Part shown: positions 24,012-32,318 of the stretch, one piece after another
How the letters are laid out: each line of letters starts with the position of its first letter
How positions within the stretch are numbered: position 1 is the first letter of the stretch
Source of the DNA: Nonomuraea rubra
GTDB taxonomy: Bacteria; Actinomycetota; Actinomycetes; Streptosporangiales; Streptosporangiaceae
Assembly (NCBI RefSeq): GCF_014207985.1
Contig: NZ_JACHMI010000001.1
Coordinates: 2,277,001-2,341,000 of the forward strand
Reading direction: 5' to 3'
DNA: 64,000 nucleotides
The notes under the pieces: generated by a model
The model's database searches: none
Seen by the model: only the letters and a program-made list of their open reading frames with translations
What the model was told of the DNA's origin: nothing
Position numbers and translations under genes: made by a program

Positions 24012-24377
24012 TCAGGAGGAAGCGGGTCGAAGGGAAGGCGGCCGGTGTCCGAAGGTGCGGTCGATGGCGATGCGGGTGAGCCAGCCCAGCCCGGCGGTGA
24101 AGAGCGGCGGCCACACGATCGGCCCGAAGGAGTAGCCGACCAGCACCACCAGCGGGATCCACACCCGGTGCGCGGCCTGGTGCAGCAGCCCCGGCAGCCG
24201 GGGGCCGGCGAGTCGGGCCGCGTCGGGGAGGACGAAGAAGCCCAGTGCGGCGGCCGTGGTCGGCAAGCCGTACTTGACGCTCTCGAAGACCGCGAAGGCG
24301 GCCAGGAACAGCGTGAGCGCCCCCCAGGCGAGCCGTCGCGGCCGGGTGACTTCCTCGCGTGTGCTCTCGATCGCCAC
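24012..24377 (-). CDS. Small membrane protein, DUF4260-like
   Basis: 121 residues with three to four membrane helices (LAWGALTLFLAAFAVFESV; AALGFFVLPDAARLAG; IPLVVLVGYSFGPIVWPPLF) and the sequence GLGWLTRIAIDRTFGHRP near the end. The pattern LGFFVLPD...RLAG...H...P...GY...LGWLxHIxxDRxxG recalls the DUF4260 family of small membrane proteins with no known activity; the match is from memory and moderate. It begins with GTG. Divergent from the solitary substrate-binding lipoprotein, 181 bp away. No operon partner. Confidence 0.6.
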   Translation of the reverse strand: MAIESTREEVTRPRRLAWGALTLFLAAFAVFESVKYGLPTTAAALGFFVLPDAARLAGPRLPGLLHQAAHRVWIPLVVLVGYSFGPIVWPPLFTAGLGWLTRIAIDRTFGHRPPSLRPASS

Positions 24378-24491
24378 GCCGCCAAGCGTACAGAAAGAAA
24401 GGGCGAATCAGGTCTCGCCTCCTGATGGGTGAATGCGGTGTGAAACAGCTCCGGCGTACGCTGTCAAGGCAGTCAAGATCCTGTGCAAACC

Positions 24492-24518
24492 GCCTGCCGG
24501 GCCAGGAGTCCGGCGGGC
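24492..24518 (+). other. Strong hairpin in the leader of the substrate-binding protein gene
   Basis: GCCTGCCGG (24492-24500) and CCGGCGGGC (24510-24518) form a 9-bp stem (one G-U pair) with loop GCCAGGAGT, about 40 bases before the start codon. It may regulate or simply stabilise the message. Confidence 0.45.
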
Positions 24519-24558
24519 TCGTTCCGCTAGCACCACCGGACTCGGAAAGGCAGTGGCG

Positions 24559-25560
24559 ATGCGACTGACCAGGATCGTTGTCGCGGGCATGGCAGTGGCG
24601 CTGGCGCTCGGCGCGTGCGCGGGCGGGGGCGGAGGCGGGGGCCAAGGTGGAGGCGTCGGCGAGACGCAGGGGGGTGCGTCCCCCGGAGGGCTGGAGAAGA
24701 GTGAGCTGCTGATCGGCGTGGTGCCGGTCGCGTCGTCCGCCTCGCTGTTCATCGCTCAGCAGCGCGGCTTCTTCAAGGAGGAGGGGCTGACCGTCAAGAC
24801 GGAGATCATCCAGGCGCCCACCGCCGTCATGCCGAAGATCGTCAACGGCAGCATGGACGCGTTCCTGACCAGCTACGTCTCGCTCATGACGATCAACGAC
24901 TCGGGTGCGGCCAAGCTCAAGCTGTTCCAGCACACGATGGGAGGCGCGCCGGGATTCTGCGCGGTGGTCGTGGCCGAGGGGTCGCCGATCAGGACCGTGG
25001 CCGACCTCAAGGGCAAGACCATCGCGGTCAACGTGCTCAAGACGCTCGGCCACACGGTGGTCAACGCCCACCTCCAGCAGGCCGGGCTCAAGCCGGACGA
25101 CGTCAAGTTCGTCGCCGTGCCCTTCGCTGACCAACTCGGCGCCCTGGCCTCGGGGAAGGTGGACGCGGCCTGGCTGGCCGAGCCGTTCCTGAGCGCGGCC
25201 AAGAAGGACGGCGCCGTCCAGATCGTCGACACCATCGGCGGGCCCACGGCGGGGGTGCCGATCGACGGGTGGGGTGTCACGGAGCAGTGGCTGGCGAAGT
25301 ACCCGAAGACGGCCGCCGCCCTGCACCGGGCGCTGGCCAAGGGACAGCAGATCGCCGGCGCGGATCGTAAGGCCATCGACGAGGTCGTGCCGACGTACAC
25401 GCAGATCCCCGCGGACGTGGCGGCGGCCATGCGGGTCGGCGAGTTCACGATGGAGGCCGACCGCGCGAGCGTGCAGAAGCTGGCCGACCTCATGTACGGC
25501 TTCGGGTTCCTCAAGGCCAGGCCGGACGTGGGACAGATCTTCGCGCCGATGGCCGGCTGA
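24559..25560 (+). CDS. ABC importer substrate-binding lipoprotein (SsuA/NMT1-like)
   Basis: 333 residues. A lipoprotein signal peptide ends in the lipobox LGAC (Cys near residue 22), followed by a Gly-rich linker. The mature part has the SsuA/THI5/NMT1 pattern: VPVASSASLFIAQQRGFFKEEGL, GSMDAFLTSYVS, VADLKGKTIAVN, and ALASGKVDAAWLAEPF. Members bind sulfonates, nitrate-like anions, pyrimidine precursors or aromatic compounds for ABC import. A GGAAAGG site precedes the ATG. No permease or ATPase gene accompanies it; only a 20-codon membrane-helix fragment follows. It must use a transporter encoded elsewhere, or it is the survivor of a degraded operon. The ligand is unknown. Confidence 0.87.
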   Translation: MRLTRIVVAGMAVALALGACAGGGGGGGQGGGVGETQGGASPGGLEKSELLIGVVPVASSASLFIAQQRGFFKEEGLTVKTEIIQAPTAVMPKIVNGSMDAFLTSYVSLMTINDSGAAKLKLFQHTMGGAPGFCAVVVAEGSPIRTVADLKGKTIAVNVLKTLGHTVVNAHLQQAGLKPDDVKFVAVPFADQLGALASGKVDAAWLAEPFLSAAKKDGAVQIVDTIGGPTAGVPIDGWGVTEQWLAKYPKTAAALHRALAKGQQIAGADRKAIDEVVPTYTQIPADVAAAMRVGEFTMEADRASVQKLADLMYGFGFLKARPDVGQIFAPMAG

Positions 25561-25598
25561 CCGAGATTGCGAATCCTATTCACTACGGCGCGTCCGGG

Positions 25599-25661
25599 AT
25601 GGCGGGGGCGGTCGTGCTGGCCCTGCTGCTGACCACGTTGCGGCGGTTGCGCCGGAGCTGA
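25599..25661 (+). pseudogene. Possible remnant of an ABC permease C terminus
   Basis: Directly after the binding-protein gene, a frame reads MAGAVVLALLLTTLRRLRRS and then a stop. A final membrane helix with a basic tail is how many ABC permeases end, and this is where the permease gene would be expected. The rest is missing. Too short to be sure. Confidence 0.3.
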
Positions 25662-25679
25662 GTGACGGTCTCGCGCCCC

Positions 25680-26708
25680 TCAATCCTGCCGGGCCAGGGT
25701 GCCGGTGACGAGCCGGCTCACCTTGCCCACCGCCTGCACGCCCGCGCCCATCGAGCCGTGCCGGTCGGAGATGACGGCGATCAGGTACGTGTGCCCCCGC
25801 GTACGCACCCGCCCGATGCTGTTGACCGTCCACCGCCCGCCGTGCCGGGGCCGGGGAAGCCATCCGTTCTTGAGCGCGACGTCCGCCCCCTGCCGCCCGG
25901 ACGCGCTCACCCCCCACACCTGCCCAGGGGTGACGCCGCCCATGAGGCCCAGCACGTACCGGCGGTTCTTTCCGGAAAGCGGGCTCCGCGGCGAGGTGAG
26001 CGCGGACAGCAGCCGGACCTGGTCGGCGGCGCTGGTGGTGGTCGAGCCCCACGCCCCGCTCGGGTCGGGCCTCGTCTCGCGCAGGCCGAACCGCCGGTTC
26101 GCGGCGGCCAGCCCGGACGCGCCGCCGATCGCCGACCACAGCGCCGAGGCGGCGGCGTTGTCGCTGACCTGGATGGCCCGCGCGGCGTCCCGCCGCTCCC
26201 CGGCGGTCAGGCCGCGCCGCTGGCGCTGGGCCCTGAGCAGCAGCGCCATCACGATGTCGACCTTGACGATGCTGGCCGTGGCCGTCCTGAGCCCCGGGTT
26301 GTAGGAGTAGGACCGGCCGGTCGACAGGTCCCGCACCGACACCGCCACCTCGCCGGGGACGGCGCCGAGGTAGCGGTCGATCGTCCGGGTCAGCGGCCTC
26401 TTGAACGAGGAACTCCTCGGACGGCCCAGCGTCCCGGCCAGGCCGGCGACGGTCTCACGCAGCACGGACGGGTGCGCGGCGACGTCCGGCCCCAGAGCCA
26501 CGAACGTGGCCCACATCCGGTAGCCGTCGAGCCCGCGCCGCAGCGTGAGGGTGTAGCGGCCGTCCGCCGAGCCGGCGGGGGCGCCGGGCAAGACGGCGGC
26601 TTGGACCGTTCCAGAACCGGGAACGAGCTGCCCCGCTCCGGTGATCGCCAGCGCCAGGGCGGCCGTGGCGACCACGCGCGCCTTCCCCCGTTTCGTGCCG
26701 AAGTTCAT
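25680..26708 (-). CDS. Secreted class A beta-lactamase-like serine hydrolase
   Basis: 342 residues with an N-terminal signal peptide (basic start then VVATAALALAITGAG). The penicillin-binding fold motifs are SxxK as SIVK at 146-149, SxN as SDN at 182-184, and KTG replaced by KNG in DVALKNGWLP near the end. This is the active-site set of class A beta-lactamases and related hydrolases; the KNG variant and the lack of an obvious omega-loop ExxLN make a general serine hydrolase more likely than a resistance enzyme. A GGGGGGA run precedes the ATG at 26708. It stands alone between the binding-protein gene and a P450 gene. Confidence 0.83.
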   Translation of the reverse strand: MNFGTKRGKARVVATAALALAITGAGQLVPGSGTVQAAVLPGAPAGSADGRYTLTLRRGLDGYRMWATFVALGPDVAAHPSVLRETVAGLAGTLGRPRSSSFKRPLTRTIDRYLGAVPGEVAVSVRDLSTGRSYSYNPGLRTATASIVKVDIVMALLLRAQRQRRGLTAGERRDAARAIQVSDNAAASALWSAIGGASGLAAANRRFGLRETRPDPSGAWGSTTTSAADQVRLLSALTSPRSPLSGKNRRYVLGLMGGVTPGQVWGVSASGRQGADVALKNGWLPRPRHGGRWTVNSIGRVRTRGHTYLIAVISDRHGSMGAGVQAVGKVSRLVTGTLARQD

Positions 26709-26778
26709 GTGTCCCCCCGGGTGGTGGGTCCCGGCCACCCCGCGCGCGCCGGGACCACCACCTGATATGTGTGCGGCG

Positions 26779-28032
26779 TCAGCCGTTTGTCCCTGCTTCG
26801 CCCGGGACCGCCCGGTGGATGACGGACGCGGTGAAACGTACGGGCAGGGCGACGGGCCCGCGGGTGATGCCCGCGGGCAGCCAGCGCACCGCGGCCGACG
26901 GGTCGGCCCAGGCCAGCCCGGGCAGCCGGGCCAGCAGCACGCGCAGCCCGACGGCGGCCTCGACGCGGGCCAGCGGGGCGCCCAGGCAGTAGTGGATGCC
27001 GTGACCGAAGGCCAGGTGCCGCGGCTCGGGACGGGTCACGTCGAGCCGGGCGGCCTCGTCCGGCGGGAGGGCGTCGCGGCTGGCCGAGGTGAGGGCGACG
27101 GCGACGGCCTGACCGGCCCGGATGTGCTGCCCGCCGAGGGTGAGGTCCTCGGTGGCGAAGCGGGCCGGCGTGGTCTCGACGGGGGCGTCGTAGCGCAGGA
27201 ACTCCTCCACCGCCGCCGGGACGAGCCGGGGCCGTTCCCTGAGGTACGCGGCCTGCTCCGGGTGGTCGAGGAGGGCGGCCAGGGCGTTGCCCAGCAGGTT
27301 CACGGTGGTCTCGTGGCCCGCCACGACCAGCAGGACGGCGGTGCCGAGCAGCTCGGTGTCGGACAGGCGGCCGTGGTCGTCGTCGTGCACGCGGGCGAGC
27401 TCGGAGAGCAGGTCGCCGGTGGGCGTGCGGCGCTTGTCGCCGAGGAGGCCGCGCAGGTAGGAGTTGAGCGCCACCAGGGCCGCCCGCTGGGCCTCCGACG
27501 GGTTGCTCATGCCCTCGCGGGTCCAGCGTTGCAGGTCGGCGCGGCGCTCCTCGGGGACGCCGAGCAGCTCGCAGATCACCGCCATCGGCAGCGGCCTGGT
27601 GAACGAGGCGACCAGGTCGGCCCGGCCGTCGGCGGCGAAGGCGTCCACGAGCCGGTGGGAGAGCTGCTCGATGCGCGGGGCGAGCCGTTCGGCGGCGCCC
27701 GAGGTGAACGCCTTGGAGACCAGGCGGCGCAGCCTGGTGTGCTCGGGGGGATCGGCGGTCAGCATGTTGCCGCCGAAACCGGAGCCGGCCAGCATGATGT
27801 GCTGCCCGGCGGCGCGCAATCGCTCGGCGAACGGCTCCGGGTCCTTGCTCAGCTTCGGGTGGGCCAGCGCCTCCCGGCCCAGCTCGTACTCGACGACCAG
27901 CCAGACGGCCGATCCGTCGGCGGAGCGCACGCGGTGGATAGGACCACGTTCGCGCAGCTCGGCGTAGCGGGCGTGGGCGTCGGCCTTGAAGTCGGGGGTA
28001 CCGACGAGAATGGCGTCATCGCGGGTGGTCAT
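26779..28032 (-). CDS. Cytochrome P450, class I bacterial
   Basis: 417 residues. The I-helix oxygen-activation motif reads VVAGHETTVNLL, the ExxR pair lies in VEEFLRYDAPVE and nearby sequence, and the heme loop is FGHGIHYCLGAPLARVEA with the axial Cys. This is the CYP105/CYP107-like soluble bacterial type that takes electrons from a ferredoxin. No ferredoxin gene is adjacent, so redox partners are elsewhere. The gene is divergent from an aldo/keto reductase behind a MerR-type promoter, and the two may serve one oxidation pathway or a detoxification response. The substrate cannot be read from sequence. Confidence 0.92.
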   Translation of the reverse strand: MTTRDDAILVGTPDFKADAHARYAELRERGPIHRVRSADGSAVWLVVEYELGREALAHPKLSKDPEPFAERLRAAGQHIMLAGSGFGGNMLTADPPEHTRLRRLVSKAFTSGAAERLAPRIEQLSHRLVDAFAADGRADLVASFTRPLPMAVICELLGVPEERRADLQRWTREGMSNPSEAQRAALVALNSYLRGLLGDKRRTPTGDLLSELARVHDDDHGRLSDTELLGTAVLLVVAGHETTVNLLGNALAALLDHPEQAAYLRERPRLVPAAVEEFLRYDAPVETTPARFATEDLTLGGQHIRAGQAVAVALTSASRDALPPDEAARLDVTRPEPRHLAFGHGIHYCLGAPLARVEAAVGLRVLLARLPGLAWADPSAAVRWLPAGITRGPVALPVRFTASVIHRAVPGEAGTNG

Positions 28033-28076
28033 GACCTGAATGCTCCGCCCGATGACATATCGGACGCCAGTGTCAC

Positions 28077-28107
28077 TTGACCTGGAGCCTGCTCCAGGTG
28101 GCAGCGT
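28077..28107 (+). promoter_or_regulatory. MerR-type promoter before the aldo/keto reductase
   Basis: TTGACC (28077-28082) overlaps the dyad ACCTGGAGCCTGCTCCAGGT (28080-28099), whose 9-bp arms are perfect around CT. A dyad just inside a long spacer after a TTGAC box is the hallmark of MerR-family activated promoters; a -10 element would start near 28102 (CAGCGT, poor). No merR gene lies in the window. Confidence 0.7.
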
Positions 28108-28145
28108 CGTCCTCGGAAACAGCCATGGCTACGAGGGAGCCTTAC

Positions 28146-29129
28146 ATGACAGTCCGGCAGCTGGGGCGGAGCGGCATCCAGGTGAGCGCGATCGGGTTCG
28201 GCGCCTGGGCCATCGGGGGGCCGTTCACGTCCGGCGGCAAGCCCGCGGGATGGGGCGAGGTGGACGACGACGAGTCCATCGCGGCGGTGCGCCGCGCCCT
28301 CGAACTCGGGATCACCTTCTTCGACACCGCCGACGTCTACGGCACCGGCCACAGCGAGCGCGTGCTCGGCAGGGCGCTGGCCGGACGGCGGGACGAGGTG
28401 GTCATCGCCACCAAGTTCGGCAACGTCTTCGACGCGGGCACCCGTACCGTCACCGGCCGCGACCTCTCGCCCGGCTACGTCCGGCGGGCGTGCCAGGCGT
28501 CGCTGGAACGGCTGGGCACCGACCGCATCGACCTCTACCAGCTGCACATCGGCGACGCGCCGCTGGAGCAGGTGGACGACCTGGTCGCCACGCTGGAGGG
28601 GCTCGTGGACGACGGGCTGATCCGCGCGTACGGGTGGAGCACCGACGACCCCGAGCGGGCGGCGGCCTTCGCCAAGGGGCCGCACTGCGCGGCGGTGCAG
28701 CACGAGCTCAGCGTGCTGCGCGACGCCCCGGCGATGGTGGCCGTGTGCGAGACGCACGAGCTCGCGTCGGTCAACCGGGGGCCGCTGGCGATGGGGCTGC
28801 TGTCCGGGAAGTACGGGCCGGAGTCCCGGTTGCCGATGAACGACGTGCGCGGGGACTCGCCGGCGTGGATGACGCTCTTCCGTGACGGGCGGCCCGCTCC
28901 CGAGTTCCTGGCCATGATGGAGGCGGTTCGCGACATTCTGACCTCCGGGGGGCGTACCCTCGCGCAGGGGGCGCTGGGGTGGCTGCTGGGGCGCAGCGAG
29001 CGTACGGTGCCGATCCCCGGGATCAGGACGGTGGGGCAGGCCGAGGAGAACGCGGGCGCGCTCCGGCACGGGGCGCTGAGCGCGGCGGAGCTGGCCCAGA
29101 TCGGCGAGCTCCTGCAACGACCGGCCTGA
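28146..29129 (+). CDS. Aldo/keto reductase
   Basis: 327 residues forming an AKR barrel. The catalytic tetrad can be placed: Asp and Tyr in FFDTADVYGTGHSE, Lys in EVVIATKFGN, His in LYQLHIGDAP; NADPH-binding residues lie in the C-terminal GRSERTVPIPGIRTVGQAEEN. It should reduce carbonyls with NADPH. ATG 28146 has GAGGGAG six bases before it; an in-frame ATG at 28125 adds seven residues. A MerR-type promoter precedes it, and in actinobacteria such promoters commonly drive AKR genes in response to reactive aldehydes or drugs. Divergent from the P450 gene. Confidence 0.9.
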   Translation: MTVRQLGRSGIQVSAIGFGAWAIGGPFTSGGKPAGWGEVDDDESIAAVRRALELGITFFDTADVYGTGHSERVLGRALAGRRDEVVIATKFGNVFDAGTRTVTGRDLSPGYVRRACQASLERLGTDRIDLYQLHIGDAPLEQVDDLVATLEGLVDDGLIRAYGWSTDDPERAAAFAKGPHCAAVQHELSVLRDAPAMVAVCETHELASVNRGPLAMGLLSGKYGPESRLPMNDVRGDSPAWMTLFRDGRPAPEFLAMMEAVRDILTSGGRTLAQGALGWLLGRSERTVPIPGIRTVGQAEENAGALRHGALSAAELAQIGELLQRPA

Positions 29130-29142
29130 GGTGGTAAACCCT

Positions 29143-30669
29143 TCAGCGTTGGAGGGCGATCTGGCGGACGCACTCGTCGGCGATGCGGCGGGCGAACCCG
29201 GCCGGGTCCTCGTGCGCGGGCACGTGCTCGGGCACGACGGCGTGCACGATGCCCTCGGCGAGCAGGTCGGCCGCGCGTACCCGCTGCCGTCTGGCCACCG
29301 CGGGCGCCTGCTCGGGGCCGCCGTGCAGGATCGCGCTCGCGCCCTCCGGCGGGAGCGGTGACAACCACGCGTTGCCCGCCGCGATCACCCGGCGGGACGG
29401 CAGCAGCGCCAGCGCGCCGCCGCCGGTGCCCTCGCCCAGCAGCACCGAGACGGTGGGGACGGTGAGCTCCACCATCTCGGCCAGGCAGCGGGCGATCTCG
29501 CCGGCCAGCGCGCCCTCCTCGGCCGCCGCCGAGAGATCCGCTCCCGGGGTGTCGATGACGCAGATCAGCGGCAGCCGCAGCTCCTGGGCGATGCGCATGC
29601 CGCGGCGGGCGCCCCGCAGCGCCGCCGGGCCCAGGGGGCGGAGCTGGGACTGGGTGCGGCGGTCCTGGCCGACGAGGACGCAGGGGGTGCCGGAGAACGA
29701 GGTGAGCGCCAGCAGGAGCGCGTCGTCGGTCTCGCCGAGCTGGGTGCCGTGCAGCGGCAGGACGTCGTCGGCGGCATGGCGCAGCAGCTCCCGCACGCCG
29801 GGCCGGTCGGCGCGCCGGGTGAGCGCGATCGACGACCACGCGTCGCCCCCGGCGGGAAGGGATCCAGCGTCGTTCCTTGCGGGAGGGGATCCCGCGTCGC
29901 CTCCGATGGGAGGGGAGTGCGGGTCGCCGCTGGTGGACGCGGGGTTCGGGTCGTCGCCGGCGGGCGACGGCCCGGGCTCGGGAGTGGCCGGGCGGGGGGT
30001 GCCGGTGAGGAGGGCGAGGGCGCGGGCGGCGACGGCGGCCAGCTCGGACGCGGGCACGACCGCGTCCAGGATGCCCTTGTCGACCAGGTTCTCCGCCACC
30101 TGGACGCCTTCCGGGAACGGCTCGCCGCGCAGCGTCCGGTAGACGACCGGCCCGAGGAAGCCGATGAGCGCCCCCGGCTCGGCGACCGCGACGTGCCCGA
30201 GCGACCCCCACGAGGCGAACACGCCACCGGTCGTGGGATGGCGCAGGTAGACGAGGTACGGCAGCCCGGCCGCCTTGTGCGCCACGACGGCCCGGCTGAT
30301 CTCGACCATCCGGACGAACGCCGGCGTGCCTTCCTGCATGCGGGTCCCGCCCGAGGCGGGCGCGGCGATCAGCGGCAGCCGCTCGCGCGTGGCCCGGCGG
30401 ACGGCGGCGATGATGCGCTCCGCCGTGGCCACGCCGATGGAGCCGCCGAGGAAGCCGAACTCGCTGACCACGAGCGCCGCCGCGTGCCCCCGGATCGACG
30501 CCCGCCCGGTGAGCACCGCCTCGTCGGTGCCGGCCCGCTCCTCCGCGCGCCGGAGCACGGCGAGATACCCCGGCTCGTACGCGGCGCGCTCGATCGGCTC
30601 GTCCCAGGAGAGGAAGCTCCCGGGATCGACCGTGGCCTCGATCAGGGCGCGGGCGGACGGCCTGGTCAT
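29143..30669 (-). CDS. Fused acetyl-CoA carboxylase-type carboxyltransferase (AccD-AccA like) with a repeat linker
   Basis: 508 residues made of a beta-type half (residues 1-222; EFGFLGGSIGVATAERI, PASGGTRMQEG) and an alpha-type half (281-508; GMRIAQELRLPLICVIDTPGA, GEGTGGGALALLPSRRV). Such two-domain carboxyltransferases move CO2 between biotin and an acyl-CoA. The Cys4 zinc ribbon of classic AccD is absent, and no biotin carboxylase or carrier gene is in the window. The domains are joined by residues 223-280, a Gly/Asp/Pro/Ala repeat (PPIGGDAGSPPARNDAGSLP) absent from relatives. The start overlaps the upstream FAH-family stop (ATGA), so it belongs to that catabolic operon. A decarboxylase role is possible. 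Confidence 0.85.
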   Translation of the reverse strand: MTRPSARALIEATVDPGSFLSWDEPIERAAYEPGYLAVLRRAEERAGTDEAVLTGRASIRGHAAALVVSEFGFLGGSIGVATAERIIAAVRRATRERLPLIAAPASGGTRMQEGTPAFVRMVEISRAVVAHKAAGLPYLVYLRHPTTGGVFASWGSLGHVAVAEPGALIGFLGPVVYRTLRGEPFPEGVQVAENLVDKGILDAVVPASELAAVAARALALLTGTPRPATPEPGPSPAGDDPNPASTSGDPHSPPIGGDAGSPPARNDAGSLPAGGDAWSSIALTRRADRPGVRELLRHAADDVLPLHGTQLGETDDALLLALTSFSGTPCVLVGQDRRTQSQLRPLGPAALRGARRGMRIAQELRLPLICVIDTPGADLSAAAEEGALAGEIARCLAEMVELTVPTVSVLLGEGTGGGALALLPSRRVIAAGNAWLSPLPPEGASAILHGGPEQAPAVARRQRVRAADLLAEGIVHAVVPEHVPAHEDPAGFARRIADECVRQIALQR

Positions 30670-31520
30670 GCGGGGCGCAGCCGGGCGTCGTTGCCGACGA
30701 TCGGGTTGCGCAGCGTGCCGAGGCGTTCGACCTCGACCTCGACCTCGTCGCCCGGCCGCAGCAGCCACGGGGGAGTGCGGGCGTAGCCGACCCCGGCGGG
30801 GGTGCCGGTGGCGAGCAGGTCGCCGGGGCGCAGCGTGAACGTGCGCGAGATGAGCGAGAGCGTGTCGCCGACGGTGTAGACCATCTCGTCGGTGCTGCCG
30901 TCCTGCACGACCTCGCCGTTGACCCGGGTACGCACCCGCAGGCCGTCACGCAGGTCGCCGACCTCGGAAGCGGGCACCATGGGGCCGAGCGGGCCGGAGT
31001 CGTCGCCGTTCTTGCCGAGGATCCACTGGCTGGTCAGCTTCTGCGCCCTGCGCGAGGTGAGGTCGTTGAAGGCCGAGTAGCCGACGACGGCGGCCAGCGC
31101 CTGCTCGGGGCCGGCGTCCACCAGCGGCGCGCCGACGTACGCGACGACCTCGCCCTCCCAGTCGAGGCCGTCCTCGTTCGCCGGGACGGGCACCGGGGCG
31201 CCGTCCACGGTCAGCGACCGCGTCCACCGGGCGAACAGCGTCGGGTGCGGCGGCAGCTCCTTGCCGGCGAAGGAGCCCTCGGCGACGTGCTTGAGGTAGT
31301 TCAGCCCGATGCAGATCACCCGGGCGCCGGGCAGCACCGGCGGCACGAACGTGACCTCCCCGGCGGCGGCCGTCTCGCCGTCCGGCTCCCGGGACAGGAA
31401 GCCCGGCGCGTCGGCCCAGAACCGCTCCAGCGGCGCCAGCACCGCGACCTCGCTGCCGTCGGCCGACAACGACGCCACCTCGACCGGGCCGCCGCTCCGG
31501 CGGATGCCCACGATCCTCAT
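30666..31520 (-). CDS. Fumarylacetoacetate hydrolase (FAH) family protein
   Basis: 284 residues. The C-terminal FAH domain shows ICIGLNYLKHVAE, the metal-binding acidic residues in GLDWEGEVVAYVG, VVGYSAFNDLTSRRAQ, and TGTPAGVGYARTP. The family splits or hydrates beta-diketo acids and acylpyruvates, commonly at the end of aromatic or sugar-acid degradation. AGGAGAGG precedes the ATG at 31520. It is coupled to a carboxyltransferase downstream and divergent from a GntR regulator, with a dyad in the gap. The reaction partner genes point to breakdown of an organic acid that yields an acyl-CoA or keto acid. Confidence 0.9.
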   Translation of the reverse strand: MRIVGIRRSGGPVEVASLSADGSEVAVLAPLERFWADAPGFLSREPDGETAAAGEVTFVPPVLPGARVICIGLNYLKHVAEGSFAGKELPPHPTLFARWTRSLTVDGAPVPVPANEDGLDWEGEVVAYVGAPLVDAGPEQALAAVVGYSAFNDLTSRRAQKLTSQWILGKNGDDSGPLGPMVPASEVGDLRDGLRVRTRVNGEVVQDGSTDEMVYTVGDTLSLISRTFTLRPGDLLATGTPAGVGYARTPPWLLRPGDEVEVEVERLGTLRNPIVGNDARLRPA

Positions 31521-31547
31521 CGGCCACCTCTCCTGGTACGGAAGGTA

Positions 31548-31567
31548 CGAACCCTTCTAAAGGTTCG
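31548..31567. promoter_or_regulatory. Candidate GntR operator in the FAH/gntR gap
   Basis: CGAACC (31548-31553) and GGTTCG (31562-31567) form a perfect 6-bp inverted repeat with an 8-bp AT-rich spacer, centred in the 72-bp divergent gap. Good position for control of both directions. Confidence 0.55.
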
Positions 31568-31592
31568 CAGGTTTGTGCTTAGATGACGGACT

Positions 31593-32306
31593 ATGCCGCA
31601 GAGTTCCTCGCCCGGACAAGCCCTGACCGGCCTGGGGCAGGGCGCGCGTACGCGGGCCGAGCGACTGGCCGCGCTGCTCGACGACCGGATCCGCACGCGC
31701 GGGCTGGCCCCCGGCGAGCCGGTCGGCACGCTGGAGTCGCTGCGCGCGGAGACCGGCCTCGCCTACGCCACGGTCAGCGAGGCCGTCCGGCTGCTGCGCG
31801 ACAGGGGCGTGCTGGAGATCCGGCCGGGGCGCGGCGGCGGGCTGTTCGTCGCCGAGCGCGGGCCGGTGGTGCGGCTGCGGCACACGCTGCTGAGCGTCGA
31901 GGAGGAGCCCGGCACGGTCGCCGACGCCATCGAGCTGCGCGACCACCTCGAGGAGCTGATCGACGTCGGCGCCGCCCGGCACCGCACCGGCCAGGACGTC
32001 GCCGACCTGCGCGGCCTGCTCCGGCGGCTGCGCGCCGCGCCCGACTGGGACGGCTTCATGCGCGCCAACTGGGCGCTGCACGAGCGGATCGCCGCGATCA
32101 GCCCGAACACGATGGCGCGGGCCGTCTACACCGGCACCCTCGGCCACCTGGGCGCCGCGTCCTCCCGCTTCGGCGACGACCCGGCCGCCGCCGCCGGCTA
32201 CCGCGCCGGGCGTTACCAGGTGCACGCCGACCTGGTCGAGGCGATCGCCGCCGGTGACGAGGCCGCGGTCCGCGCCGCCGTCGCCCGGCACAACACCACC
32301 ACGTGA
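31593..32306 (+). CDS. GntR family regulator, FCD/FadR subfamily
   Basis: 237 residues: a winged helix at about 18-85 (LESLRAETGLAYATVSEAVRLLRDRGVLEIRPGRGGGLFV) and an all-helical FCD ligand domain (IELRDHLEELIDVGAARHR; WALHERIAAIS; HADLVEAIAAGDEAAVRAAVARH) with the His residues that often hold a metal and a carboxylate ligand. FadR-type GntR proteins sense organic acids and repress their own catabolic genes. Divergent from the FAH-family gene with a dyad between, and followed 12 bp later by the DUF3500 gene, so it probably controls both. Confidence 0.9.
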   Translation: MPQSSSPGQALTGLGQGARTRAERLAALLDDRIRTRGLAPGEPVGTLESLRAETGLAYATVSEAVRLLRDRGVLEIRPGRGGGLFVAERGPVVRLRHTLLSVEEEPGTVADAIELRDHLEELIDVGAARHRTGQDVADLRGLLRRLRAAPDWDGFMRANWALHERIAAISPNTMARAVYTGTLGHLGAASSRFGDDPAAAAGYRAGRYQVHADLVEAIAAGDEAAVRAAVARHNTTT

Positions 32307-32318
32307 GAAGGGGCCCTC

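Noticed and set aside
24421..24530. Cobalamin-type riboswitch before the substrate-binding protein
   Set aside because: GGTGTGAAAC and GCCAGGAG vaguely recall B12-box elements, but the core GCCCCCGCAACTGT-like block is missing and the order does not fit. A covariance-model search (Rfam RF00174) would settle it.
25680..26708. Calling the secreted class A-like enzyme a beta-lactamase resistance gene
   Set aside because: The KTG motif is KNG and the catalytic omega-loop Glu is not evident, so general serine hydrolase is safer.
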